A stretch of 36,285 bases of DNA. Origin: Thermomonospora catenispora (GTDB lineage Bacteria; Actinomycetota; Actinomycetes; Streptosporangiales; Streptosporangiaceae). The DNA lies in the NCBI RefSeq assembly GCF_006363815.1, contig NZ_RRYT01000027.1, forward strand, positions 29,454 to 65,738, written 5' to 3'. Below the pieces are notes generated by a model. The model did not search any database. It was not told where the DNA came from and saw only the letters and a program-made list of their open reading frames with translations. Position 1 is the first letter of the stretch. The number at the start of each line of letters is the position of its first letter. A program made the translations under genes and the position numbers. This document shows, piece after piece, positions 25,034-33,730 of this stretch.

Positions 25034-25960
25034 TTATCCCCCTGCGGGCCGACCGGCGTCGTCCGCGCCGGGCCGGGCCCGGCCCCGCCAACCGGTCACC
25101 GGGAGACCGAACTTGGTCACCAACCGATCGGTGAACGGGGTCCGATGCAGTCTGGCCAGTTTGACCGGGATCGCACCGCGACGCACCTCCACCCGGGCGC
25201 CGGGAGGCAGGCCCACCGTCCTCCTCCCATCGCACCACAGGACCGCCCGAGGGGTGTCCGGCAGCACCTCGATCGCCACCACCGACCGCGGGGAGACCGC
25301 CAGGGGGCGGGCGAACAGGGCGTGCGCGCTGATCGGCACCACCAGCATCGCCTCGACCTCCGGCCACACCACCGGGCCGCCGGCGGAGAACGCGTACGCG
25401 GTCGAGCCGGTGGGGGTGGCGCACACCACGCCGTCGCAGCCCCAGTGCGACAGGGGGCGGCCGTCGATCTCCACGACCACCTCCAGCATCCGCTCGCGCT
25501 CGGCCTTCTCCACGGTGGCCTCGTTGAGCGCCCAGGTGGTGGCGGCGATCTCCCCGTCGCGTCGGACGACCACGTCGATGGTCATGCGCTCCTCGACGTG
25601 GTAGCGGCGCTCGACGACCCGGTCGACGGTGGAGGTCAGGTCGTCGCGCTCGGCCTCGGCGAGGAAGCCGACGTGACCGAGGTTGACGCCGAGCATCGGG
25701 GTGCCGGACAGGCGGGCCAGATCGGCGGCGCGCAGGATGGTGCCGTCGCCGCCGAGCACCATCACCAGCTCGGCGTCCTCGGCGGCGGCCGCGGAGGCGG
25801 GCACCACCTGCACCCCCGAGCAGTGCAGATCCGGCGCCTCCTCGTCGAGGACCCGCACCTCGATGCCGGCCCTGCTCAGCCGTTCGACCACCAGCGCGGC
25901 GCTGCGGACCGCCTCCGGCCGTCCGGTGTGCGCCACCACCAGCACCGATCGGCCGCTCAC
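25034..25960 (-). CDS. nadK: NAD kinase
   Basis: 308-residue kinase that phosphorylates NAD to NADP with ATP or polyphosphate. The catalytic GGDGT loop is at 70-74, NEATV at 146-150, and the nucleotide-binding segment GCDGVVCATPTGSTAYAFSAGGP at about 174-196. GVNLGHVGFLAE is also typical. The start is GTG with GAAGGG nine bases upstream. The C-terminal tail after about residue 285 is Arg/Gly/Pro-rich and not conserved. It lies between tlyA (69 bp upstream) and recN (28 bp downstream), the conserved actinobacterial order. Confidence 0.96.
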   Translation of the reverse strand: MSGRSVLVVAHTGRPEAVRSAALVVERLSRAGIEVRVLDEEAPDLHCSGVQVVPASAAAAEDAELVMVLGGDGTILRAADLARLSGTPMLGVNLGHVGFLAEAERDDLTSTVDRVVERRYHVEERMTIDVVVRRDGEIAATTWALNEATVEKAERERMLEVVVEIDGRPLSHWGCDGVVCATPTGSTAYAFSAGGPVVWPEVEAMLVVPISAHALFARPLAVSPRSVVAIEVLPDTPRAVLWCDGRRTVGLPPGARVEVRRGAIPVKLARLHRTPFTDRLVTKFGLPVTGWRGRARPGADDAGRPAGG

Positions 25961-26029
25961 CGCGCGCCCTTCGGACGGTTGTCGATCATGGAGCCCGATC
26001 CCCTCTCCTGCCGGTGCCGCGCCGGGTCG

Positions 26030-26836
<807 letters not shown>

Positions 26837-26861
26837 CGCGCCGCCTCCCGGCCTCCCGTCG

Positions 26862-27263
26862 TCATGCCCCGCTCCGGTGGGCGTGCCCCGGACGCGGCGG
26901 GACGATGCCGGGCCCCGGCGGCCTGGGCACGGGCGTCTGCTGATCGACCGAGGCCAGGACGTCCTGCAGGCCGCGGTGGACCTCCTCGAAGATCTCCACA
27001 TGGTCGCCCACCGGCAGCCCGGCCAGCTCGACCAGCCGGCCGAGGGCGGCGTCGACCCGCTCGTCGCCGGTCGGCTCCGGCGGCGGCACCGCGCCCAGCG
27101 CCGCCACCACCGCGCCCGCCGGCACGGTCCGCGGCTCCTGCGGGGCCGCCGGGGCCGGTGCGTTCTCCGGGGCCCGGGGGGCCGGCGCGGGCCGCCAGGT
27201 CCCGTCCTCGGCCACGTCGAGGGCCGCCGTGCCGGGCGCGCCCGCCGGGGGTTCGCCGGACAT
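26862..27263 (-). CDS. Small conserved hypothetical protein upstream of tlyA
   Basis: 133 residues with no recognised domain. The N-terminal 65 residues are Pro/Ala-rich and probably disordered. A short helical core follows (DERVDAALGRLVELAGLPVGDHVEIFEEVHRGLQDVLASVD is the conserved-looking part, roughly 70-110), then a Pro-rich tail. Small proteins with this core occur next to tlyA in actinomycetes (compare the position of Rv1693). The ATG is preceded by AGAGGAGG, a strong ribosome binding site, which supports expression. It is divergent from the SCP2 gene with 87 bp between them and begins the tlyA-nadK-recN run. Function unknown. Confidence 0.8.
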   Translation of the reverse strand: MSGEPPAGAPGTAALDVAEDGTWRPAPAPRAPENAPAPAAPQEPRTVPAGAVVAALGAVPPPEPTGDERVDAALGRLVELAGLPVGDHVEIFEEVHRGLQDVLASVDQQTPVPRPPGPGIVPPRPGHAHRSGA

Positions 27264-27350
27264 GTGCCTCCTCTGCGTCGCATCCACGTCGGGATGAACG
27301 CTACCGTCCTGAAGCGACATCCCGGCGACTGATGGGGGGACGGCCTGACC

Positions 27351-27692
27351 ATGGCGAACGAGGAGGAGTGCCGGGCGGCGCTGGAGCTGATCCGCACCCG
27401 GCTGAGCGCCGTCGATCCCGAGCTCTTCACCCGCCACGTGGTGGAACGCACGATCACCTGCCGTGTCCCGGACCTGGGGGTGGTCTGGCGGTCCCGGATC
27501 CACGCGGGCGGCCTGGACCCGTTCGAGATCACCGCCGATCCCGGCGACGGGCAGGTGCGGGTGACGGTGGGCAGCGACGATCTGGTGGCGCTGGCCAAGG
27601 AGGAGCTGCACGCCGGCCGGGCGTGGGCGACCGGCCGGCTCAAGATCGAGGCGAGCCTCCGGGACCTGCTGCGGCTGCGCACGCTGTTGTAG
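27351..27692 (+). CDS. SCP2 sterol-binding-domain protein
   Basis: 113-residue stand-alone SCP-2-like lipid-binding domain. Features include RTITCRVPDLGVVWRSRIHAGGLDPFEI, the beta-sheet part, and VRVTVGSDDLVALAKEELHAGRAWATGRLKIEASLRDLLRLRTLL, the helical end with the typical G(R/K)LKIEGs-type segment (GRLKIEAS). It would bind a hydrophobic ligand such as a fatty acyl or isoprenoid group; the ligand is unknown. It is the only plus-strand gene inside this block, which interrupts the otherwise leftward order TPR-HAD-tlyA. GGGGGGACGG lies upstream of the ATG. It converges with the HAD gene; a small CGGCC/GGCCG stem follows its stop. Confidence 0.85.
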   Translation: MANEEECRAALELIRTRLSAVDPELFTRHVVERTITCRVPDLGVVWRSRIHAGGLDPFEITADPGDGQVRVTVGSDDLVALAKEELHAGRAWATGRLKIEASLRDLLRLRTLL

Positions 27693-27797
27693 CCGCCGGC
27701 CCGACCGGCCGCGGGCGTCATGGCCGCACGGGCCGCACGCCGCCGGGGGTTCGCCGAGCCGGCCGGCGACGACGCCGTTCCCCGCGCACGCCGCCCG

Positions 27798-28802
27798 TCA
27801 GGGGAGGTCGAGCCGCTCCAGCGCGTCGGCGACGGCCTCGGCGGCGACGGGGGCTTCGGTGCGCCAGGCCGCGCCGCACAGGGCGCGCAGCCCGTCCCAC
27901 GGGTCGCCCTCGCCGATCAGCTCGATCTTCGCGCCCGCCCAGCGCGCGGTCCAGCCGCCGCAGCGGTGGCCGTCGTCGTCCGCGCGCACCGCAGGATGCG
28001 GAACGAGCAGCCCGCCCAGGTCGGCCGCCAGATAGGTGGGGCGGTGCCGGGGGCCGGCGGTCAGCACGGTCAGCGGGTCGGTGACGCCGGTGAACACCAG
28101 CATGCTGTCGGCGCCGCCGTTGTGCGCGCCCTCGATGTCGGTGTCCAGCCGGTCCCCCACGATGAGGGGGTTGCGGGCGCCGGTCCTGATGATCGACTCC
28201 TGATGCAGGGGGCGCCGGGGCTTGCCGGTGACGATCGGGTCCACCCCGGTCGCCGCCTTGATCACCTGCATGAGCGAGCCGTTGCCGGGCTGGGGCGGGC
28301 CGTCCCCGCCGGGAATGGTCAGGTCGCCGTTGGAGGCGACGAACAGCGCCCCCTGCAGCACCGCCTGGGCGCCCTGGGCGATGAGCCCGTACGACAGGTG
28401 GGGGTCATAGCCCTGGACGACGGCGGCGGGGCGTTCGGCGGCGGTGGACACCGGCACCAGCCCGTGGGCGTACAGCGCGTGCCGCAGCCCCGTCCCGCCG
28501 ACGACCAGCACCTTGGACCCGGCGGGCAGCCGTTCGGCCAGCAGCCGCGCCGCCGCCTGGGCGCTGGTGACCACGTCGCCGGCGTCGGCGGGCACCCCCA
28601 TGCCGGTGAGCAGCGCCGCCACCGCGCCGGGCGTCCGGGAGGCGTTGTTGGTGACGAACGCCAGGCGCTGCCCGGCGGCGCGCGCCTTGGCCAGCGCCTC
28701 CGGCGCCCCCGGCACGGGGCGGTGCCCCACGTACACCACGCCGTCGAGATCGAGCAGCGCCACGTCATAGGCCTCGCTCAGCGGGCGGTCGCATCCGCGC
28801 AC
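27798..28802 (-). CDS. HAD-superfamily phosphatase (NagD/class IIA type)
   Basis: 334 residues. HAD motif I is LLDLDGVVYVG with D18 and D20, motif II FVTNNASRTP, the lysine of motif III is in IVTGKPRRPL, and motif IV is IVGDRLDTDIEGAHNGG. The cap between motifs II and III is of class IIA, as in NagD and 4-nitrophenylphosphatase. The C-terminal 60 residues after the fold (HRCGGWTARWAGAKIELIGE onward) are an extension of unknown use. The GTG start has AGAAGGGG nine bases upstream. It lies between the 160-residue TPR gene and the tlyA run, the same place as Rv1692, a glycerol-phosphate phosphatase in Mycobacterium; glycerol 3-phosphate is thus a reasonable substrate guess. Confidence 0.93.
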   Translation of the reverse strand: MRGCDRPLSEAYDVALLDLDGVVYVGHRPVPGAPEALAKARAAGQRLAFVTNNASRTPGAVAALLTGMGVPADAGDVVTSAQAAARLLAERLPAGSKVLVVGGTGLRHALYAHGLVPVSTAAERPAAVVQGYDPHLSYGLIAQGAQAVLQGALFVASNGDLTIPGGDGPPQPGNGSLMQVIKAATGVDPIVTGKPRRPLHQESIIRTGARNPLIVGDRLDTDIEGAHNGGADSMLVFTGVTDPLTVLTAGPRHRPTYLAADLGGLLVPHPAVRADDDGHRCGGWTARWAGAKIELIGEGDPWDGLRALCGAAWRTEAPVAAEAVADALERLDLP

Positions 28803-28856
28803 GTCGTCGACCCCTTCTCTCGTCCCGTGCCGGTCACCGCCGCGGTTCCCGGCCCC

Positions 28857-28879
28857 GGCCCTCCTCCCGACGGAGGGCC
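28857..28879 (-). terminator. Hairpin between TPR and HAD genes
   Basis: Perfect 8-bp stem GGCCCTCC / GGAGGGCC with a 7-nt loop in the 113-bp gap upstream of the HAD start. It may terminate or attenuate the TPR transcript; no T-tract. Confidence 0.4.
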
Positions 28880-28915
28880 CGGTGGCGATCGTAGGGCCGC
28901 CGTGCGGGGCCGACC

Positions 28916-29398
28916 TCAGCGGCGGGCCTGCAGGGTGGCCCGCACGTGCCGCAGCGCCTTGACGTAGTCCTTGTTCTCCGGCCGCATCGCCACGGCCAGC
29001 GCCAGATGCTCCACGGCCTGCTCGAAGTCGCCGAGCCTGGACAGCGACAGGCCCAGCCCGAACAGCGCGTAGTCCTCGGCCGGGTTCTCCTGCACGATCC
29101 AGCGGAAGTTGTCGGCCGCCTCGGCGAACCGCCGCGCCCCGAACTGCGCGCGGGCCAGCGCCTCCCGGATGCTCCGCGAGGAGGGCTCCGCGCCGGCCGC
29201 GCGCTGCAGCAGCTGCATCGCCGCCGCCGGGCTGCCCGAGCCCAGCAGCTCCATGCCGCGGGTGTACCACTCGTACACGCCGCCGCTGGGTCCGGTTCCG
29301 GTCCTTCCCTCCCGGTCCGCGCCGTGACGCTCCTCGCCGGGGGTGCGGTGTTCGTCGCCGGGGGAATCCTCCGGTCCCTGCGCTCCTTGTATCTGCAT
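28916..29398 (-). CDS. Small tetratricopeptide-repeat protein
   Basis: 160 residues. The first 40 are charged and probably disordered. About three to four TPR-like helical pairs follow: WYTRGMELLGSGSPAAAMQLLQRAAGAEP, SIREALARAQFGARRFAEAADNFRWIVQENP, and DYALFGLGLSLSRLGDFEQAVEHLALAVAMRPENKDYVKALRHV are broken here by their repeat boundaries. No signal peptide, so it is a cytoplasmic scaffold. A strong AGAGGAGGT precedes the ATG. It is the first gene of the leftward block and is divergent from the DUF1015 gene with 69 bp between them. The same TPR-HAD-tlyA neighbourhood is known in other actinobacteria. Confidence 0.85.
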   Translation of the reverse strand: MQIQGAQGPEDSPGDEHRTPGEERHGADREGRTGTGPSGGVYEWYTRGMELLGSGSPAAAMQLLQRAAGAEPSSRSIREALARAQFGARRFAEAADNFRWIVQENPAEDYALFGLGLSLSRLGDFEQAVEHLALAVAMRPENKDYVKALRHVRATLQARR

Positions 29399-29424
29399 AT
29401 GGACCTCCTCTCCGACCCTGTGTT

Positions 29425-29440
29425 CGACCGTACCCGGTCG
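29425..29440. promoter_or_regulatory. Palindrome in TPR/DUF1015 divergent promoter region
   Basis: CGACCG-TACC-CGGTCG, a 6+4+6 inverted repeat in the middle of the 69-bp divergent gap. It overlaps TACGGT/TACCGT-like -10 sequences on both strands, so it could coordinate the two genes. Weak evidence. Confidence 0.3.
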
Positions 29441-29467
29441 TCGGACCCGGCCGCCTCTCCCACTACC

Positions 29468-30811
29468 ATGCCCGCAGTGGACCCCTATCTCCCCTTCGGT
29501 GCAGCCCTGGACGGTTCGTCCTCTGAGGCCGGCGGACTGGAGCTGGCCCCCTTCCGGGGGGTGCGGTTCGCGCCTGAGGCGGTGGGCGATCTGGCGGCGG
29601 TGACCTGCCCGCCCTACGACCTGATCGACCCCGAGGAGGTCCGCAGGCTGACCGCCGGCGACGGCCGCAACGTGGCGCGGCTCACCCTGCCGACCGGAGA
29701 GGACGGCTACCGGCGCGCCGCCGAGACCCTGCACCGCTGGCTGGCCGAGGGCGTCCTGGTCGCCGATCCCGAGCCCGCCCTCTACGTCTACGAGACCGTC
29801 GCGGCCGACGGCGCCCTGTTGCGCGGCGTGCTCGGCGCCGTCGGCCTGCGCCCGGAATCCGCCCGGGTCGTCCTGCCGCACGAGGAGGTCTTCCCCGGCC
29901 CCGTGCGGGACCGCCTGGCCCTGATGACCGCCACCGGGGCCAACCTGGAGCCGATCTTCCTCATCTATGAGGGCCCCGCCGGAGTCCCGGCGGGGGACGG
30001 CGCCGCCCCGGGGGCCGATCCGGGAGCGGTGGTGGACCGGATCGCGGAGACCCGGCGCCCGGTGACGGAGTTCCGAGCCGATGACGGAACGTTCCACCGG
30101 TTGTGGCGGGTGGACGATCCGGCGACGCAGGAGCGGATCACGACAGGGCTGCGCGACCGGCGCGCGATGATCGCCGACGGACACCACCGGTACGCGACCT
30201 ATCAGGCGCTGCAGGAGCGCCGTCATGCGGCCGGGGACGGCCCGGGCCCGTGGGACTACGGGCTGGCGCTGCTGGTGGACTGGCGGCGGCACCCGCCGCG
30301 GCTCGGCGCGATCCACCGGGTGCTGCCCGGGCTGGACCCGCGCGAGGCGGCGGAACGCGCGGCCAAGGCGTTCACCGTGCGCGAGACGCCGGACCTGAAG
30401 GCCGGCACGGCGGCGCTGGCCGAGGCGGACGGCCCGGCGTTCCTGCTCGGCGGCGCCGACGGGCTGTGGCTGCTGACCGCCCCGGACGCCGACCTGCTGG
30501 ACCAGGCGATGCCCGCGGAGCGCTCTCCGCAGTGGCGGCGGCTGGACACCGCGGTGCTCGACACGCTGCTGATCGATCGGTTGTGGGAGGTGAACGCCGA
30601 CGAGCGCACCGTCGAGGTCGTGCACGAGGACCCGGTGGCCGCCCTGCGCCGGGCCCGGCGCCGCGGCGGCACCGCGGTGATCATGAACCCGCCGACGGTC
30701 GCCGACGTGCTGGCGGTGGCCGCCGCGGGCGAACGGGTCCCCCGCAAGTCCACCTCGTTCGGCCCCAAACCGCGGACCGGCCTGGTGATGCGGCTGCTGG
30801 ACCTGGGCTGA
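29468..30811 (+). CDS. DUF1015 family protein (SerC-associated type)
   Basis: 447-residue DUF1015 protein, the usual length. Landmarks are ELAPFRGVRFAP near the start, TCPPYDLIDPEE, the paired histidines H239-H240 in IADGHHRYATYQAL, and the C-terminal PRKSTSFGPKPRTGLVMRLL. The biochemical role is unproven; some members are annotated as phosphatases or as linked to serine metabolism, and neither can be shown here. The ATG at 29468 is preferred, with a GTG three codons later as alternative. There is no clear Shine-Dalgarno sequence, so the message may have a very short leader. It is divergent from the TPR gene and followed after 74 bp by the MBL-fold gene. Confidence 0.9.
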   Translation: MPAVDPYLPFGAALDGSSSEAGGLELAPFRGVRFAPEAVGDLAAVTCPPYDLIDPEEVRRLTAGDGRNVARLTLPTGEDGYRRAAETLHRWLAEGVLVADPEPALYVYETVAADGALLRGVLGAVGLRPESARVVLPHEEVFPGPVRDRLALMTATGANLEPIFLIYEGPAGVPAGDGAAPGADPGAVVDRIAETRRPVTEFRADDGTFHRLWRVDDPATQERITTGLRDRRAMIADGHHRYATYQALQERRHAAGDGPGPWDYGLALLVDWRRHPPRLGAIHRVLPGLDPREAAERAAKAFTVRETPDLKAGTAALAEADGPAFLLGGADGLWLLTAPDADLLDQAMPAERSPQWRRLDTAVLDTLLIDRLWEVNADERTVEVVHEDPVAALRRARRRGGTAVIMNPPTVADVLAVAAAGERVPRKSTSFGPKPRTGLVMRLLDLG

Positions 30812-30885
30812 CGCCCCCGATCTACGATGAACCCGCGCCGGAGCCGATCACGGCCCTCGGCGAAGGTCACACGAACGGAGCCGCG

Positions 30886-31824
30886 ATGAGCACCGACAGC
30901 CCGATCACCCCCCTGGGGAACGAGGTCTACGAAATCGACACGCGGATGGCCGGATACTCCGGGATCACGGCCGGTTATCTCATCCGATCCGACCGGCCGT
31001 GCCTGGTCGAGCCCGGCACCAGCGGATCCGCGCCGACCGTCCGGCGGGCGCTGGAGGAGCTGGGGATCGGCCCCGACGACCTGGCCACCGTGGTCGTGAC
31101 GCACATCCACCTGGACCATGCGGGCGGGGTCGGCGACATGGCCCGCATGTACCCCAACGCCGAGATCGTCGTGCACGAGAAGGGCGCGCGGCACCTGGCC
31201 GACCCCTCCCGGCTGATGCGCAGCGCCCGCATGGTGTACGGCGACATGCTCGACACGGTGTTCGGGGAGCTCAAGCCGACCGAGGCGAGCCGGATCAGGG
31301 CCGTGGAGGAGACCGGGGTGATCGACCTGGGCGGGGGCCGGCGCCTGGAGACGCACTACTCCCCCGGCCACGCCAAGCACCACATCGGGTTGCTCGACTC
31401 CCTCTCCGGCGACCTGTACGTGGGGGACGCGGCGGGCGTCTACATCCCCGAGACCGCGGACGTACGCCCGGCGACGCCCCCTCCGGACTTCGACCTGGAC
31501 ACGGCGCTGGCGTCGCTGGAGAAGTTCCGCTCCCTGGGCCCCCAGCGGCTGCTGTTCGCCCACTACGGGCCGGTGGACGCGGTGAACGAGACGTTGGAAC
31601 GGTCCGCCGAGGAGCTGCGGATCTGGGTGGACGCGGTCCGCGACGCCCACGACCAGGGCATGGACCTCGACCACGCGGTCGCCGCCGTCAAGGAGCGCAC
31701 CGAGGGACGGTACAAGGCGTTCGGTCCGGACGCCGACCCGGAACTGGCGGAGAAGTACGAGATCCTCAGCAGCGCGGTCAGCAACGTCTCCGGGATCGTC
31801 CACTCCCTCAGCAGGCACGCTTGA
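30886..31824 (+). CDS. Metallo-beta-lactamase-fold hydrolase
   Basis: 312-residue MBL-fold enzyme. The zinc ligands are H73, H75, D77 and H78 in THIHLDHAGG, with H162 in SPGHAKHHIG and D of YVGDAAG further on; the late histidine is in FAHYGPVD. The topology resembles the glyoxalase II-like/teichoic-acid-phosphorylcholine-esterase-like MBL group. The roughly 70 residues after FAHYGPVD are helical and may shape the substrate site or a dimer. Substrate unknown. GGAG lies six bases before the ATG. It follows the DUF1015 gene in the same direction and ends in a strong hairpin that separates it from the convergent DUF839 gene. Confidence 0.92.
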   Translation: MSTDSPITPLGNEVYEIDTRMAGYSGITAGYLIRSDRPCLVEPGTSGSAPTVRRALEELGIGPDDLATVVVTHIHLDHAGGVGDMARMYPNAEIVVHEKGARHLADPSRLMRSARMVYGDMLDTVFGELKPTEASRIRAVEETGVIDLGGGRRLETHYSPGHAKHHIGLLDSLSGDLYVGDAAGVYIPETADVRPATPPPDFDLDTALASLEKFRSLGPQRLLFAHYGPVDAVNETLERSAEELRIWVDAVRDAHDQGMDLDHAVAAVKERTEGRYKAFGPDADPELAEKYEILSSAVSNVSGIVHSLSRHA

Positions 31825-31832
31825 TCCCGCGA

Positions 31833-31871
31833 CCCGGGGCGCGGCCGGGCGGTCGTCGGCCGCGCCCCGGG
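31833..31871. terminator. Bidirectional hairpin terminator between MBL and DUF839 genes
   Basis: Perfect 15-bp stem (CCCGGGGCGCGGCCG and complement) with a 9-nt loop, nine bases after the MBL stop and 98 bases beyond the end of the convergent gene. It is the strongest GC hairpin between convergent genes here. Confidence 0.7.
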
Positions 31872-31968
31872 GGGAGGGAGATCGGGCTCCGGCACGCCGC
31901 CACGACGTCCGCGGGCGCCGCCGGAGGGATGCGTCCCCGCACCGCGGGCCCGGGCGTCCGCCGCGGCG

Positions 31969-33135
31969 TCAGCGGCGGAACGGCCCGGTGACCTCGTAGG
32001 TGCAGCCGTCGGTGCCCCCGACGAAGCCGCTGGCGCCGCGTTGGGAGGAGAAGTACAGCCGGGTCCCGTCCGGCGAGAAGGCCGGACCGGTGATCTCCGA
32101 CTCCTCGTGCCCCAGTACCCGCAGGAACGGCGTCACCACCCCGTCGGGAGTGATCAGGTTGATCTCCATGTTGCCGCCGTCCTCGGCCACGTACAGGTCG
32201 CCGGTCCGCGCGGCGGTGATGTTGTCCACGCCGGTCAGCGGGGCCTCACCGTCCACCAGGTCATCGTCGTAGACCAGCTCCAACGTGGACTCCACGGCGT
32301 CGTACGCCCACACCCGGCCGTCGCCCTTGGTGGTGAAGTAGCAGACGTTCCCGGTGTAGTAGCAGCCCTCGCCCCCGTTGAAGTGCATCGCCTCGTCCAC
32401 CTGGTGCCGGGTGGGGGTGATCCAGATCTGCGGGTTGGGCACCTTCTTCCAGGACACCTTCCCCGTGCCCGAGCCGACGAGGACCTCCAGCGTCCCGCTC
32501 GACAGGTCGCCCCAGGTGTCGGGACGGAACCGGTAGAAGCACCCGTCCGATTTGTCCTCGGTCAGGTAGACCACCTGCCGCACCGGATCGCAGGCCGCCG
32601 CCTCATGCGTGAACCGGCCCAGGGCCGGACGCTGCACCGCGGACTTGCCGCCCTGCGGGTACGTCTCATAGACGATGCCGAGGTCGTACTCCTCGCACGA
32701 CAGCCACGTCCCCCAGGGGGTCGCGCCGCCGGCGCAGTTCAACGTGGTCCCGCTGAGGATCCGGTACGCGTCCACGATGTTCCCCGACGCGTCGAACCGG
32801 ATGGCCGACACCCCGCCCACCAGCGGAACCTCGGAGTTGCTGACGTAGATCCAGCCGTCTCCGTCCGGGAAGCAGGCCCCGCCGTCCGGAGCCGGATGCC
32901 ACGTGTGCCGAGTCCCCGGCACCCGCTGCATGGAGCGCGCGATCACCCTGCTGGTGAACCCCTCCGGCAGCTGGATCCCGTTCTCGTCGGCGGGCTGCAA
33001 CGGCCCGTACGGCCCCACGCCGGGCTGCGCCGGCTCCGCGAAGGCCCGCTGCCACAGCACTCCGGAGAAGGCGGCCGTTCCCCCTGCGATGGCCGTGCTC
33101 CGCAGGAACGCACGTCGCTTCAACTCGATCGGCAT
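31969..33135 (-). CDS. Tat-exported DUF839/PhoX-like protein
   Basis: 388 residues. The N-terminus MPIELKRRAFLRSTAIAGGT is a twin-arginine signal (KRRAFLR followed by a hydrophobic stretch), with cleavage likely near AFAEPAQ. The rest is a DUF839 (PhoX-type) beta-propeller: WHPAPDGGACFPDGDGWIYVSNSE, TPWGTWLSCEEY, and ATAL-like acidic metal-binding loops such as EDKSDGCFYRF, GVDNITAARTGDLYVAEDGGN and GPAFSPDGTRLYFSSQRG. PhoX proteins are calcium/iron phosphatases; this is shorter than classical PhoX, so phosphatase activity is possible but not certain. The ATG at 33135 is chosen because GAGGAGG lies five bases upstream; the GTG four codons earlier is part of that site. A good promoter lies about 90 bp upstream. 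Confidence 0.87.
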   Translation of the reverse strand: MPIELKRRAFLRSTAIAGGTAAFSGVLWQRAFAEPAQPGVGPYGPLQPADENGIQLPEGFTSRVIARSMQRVPGTRHTWHPAPDGGACFPDGDGWIYVSNSEVPLVGGVSAIRFDASGNIVDAYRILSGTTLNCAGGATPWGTWLSCEEYDLGIVYETYPQGGKSAVQRPALGRFTHEAAACDPVRQVVYLTEDKSDGCFYRFRPDTWGDLSSGTLEVLVGSGTGKVSWKKVPNPQIWITPTRHQVDEAMHFNGGEGCYYTGNVCYFTTKGDGRVWAYDAVESTLELVYDDDLVDGEAPLTGVDNITAARTGDLYVAEDGGNMEINLITPDGVVTPFLRVLGHEESEITGPAFSPDGTRLYFSSQRGASGFVGGTDGCTYEVTGPFRR

Positions 33136-33223
33136 GGCCCTCCTCACGTCCGGACGGACAGGGTCAGGCCGAGTCGACCACCGACGGATGACACCGCCCG
33201 CGCCACCCGACCATGCCTCGGTG

Positions 33224-33252
33224 AATATCGTGAAAAATCCTCATGACGTCAA
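33224..33252 (-). promoter_or_regulatory. Promoter of DUF839 gene
   Basis: On the minus strand TTGACG (33247-33252), a 17-bp spacer and GATATT (33224-33229) make a near-consensus housekeeping promoter. TGACGTCA (33244-33251), an 8-bp palindrome, overlaps the -35 box. The local DNA is noticeably A/T-rich, unlike its surroundings. Confidence 0.6.
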
Positions 33253-33730
33253 CCCCTCCGTCATTTTCCACCGACCGAGGACGCGGACTCCCTCAAACTC
33301 TCCTCAGACGCCTCAGTCCTTGCGGCGGAGGACGGGCGGGAGCCCCGGCTCCCGGGCCGACGTCGGCACGGGGACGGCATTCTCGATGCCGCGGCTCCCA
33401 TGTCGTCGAGCCCTCGGCAAGCCTCTTCGAGCCTTCGGTGAAACGATCGCGTCGATGTCCGGCGCGCGCTCTCGTTCCGGCCTTGCACCGGGGGAGGAGC
33501 AAGGCGCCTCGGCCCCGAGGCGATCACCCGCAGAGCCCGCCCTGCAACGGGGTTCGGAGCACCGGCGCACGCCGGCGGCACCGGATCATCGTCTCCAGAG
33601 AAGCGGGCCCCGGCCCACCGGTCGCCGCAGAGGACGTCGGCCCGTCACCGGCCCGGGCCCGTGCCGCCGCAGGGGCGGGAGGCGCGAACGCCGCTCCCGC
33701 CCCGATCACACCCGCGGGAGACGTGGAAGA
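33253..33730. other. Non-coding stretch between DUF839 promoter and TPR gene
   Basis: About 480 bases with no recognisable gene. Several short open frames exist on both strands, but they are Arg/Ser/Pro-rich, lack ribosome binding sites and resemble no family. It lies 3' of the 603-residue gene on the same strand, so it may be that gene's untranslated tail. I see no strong terminator in it. Confidence 0.5.

Noticed and set aside
33221-33240. Possible PHO box in front of the PhoX-like gene (two TTCAC units)
   Set aside because: The units are 9 bases apart, whereas known actinomycete PHO boxes repeat every 11 bases, and the rest of the consensus is missing.
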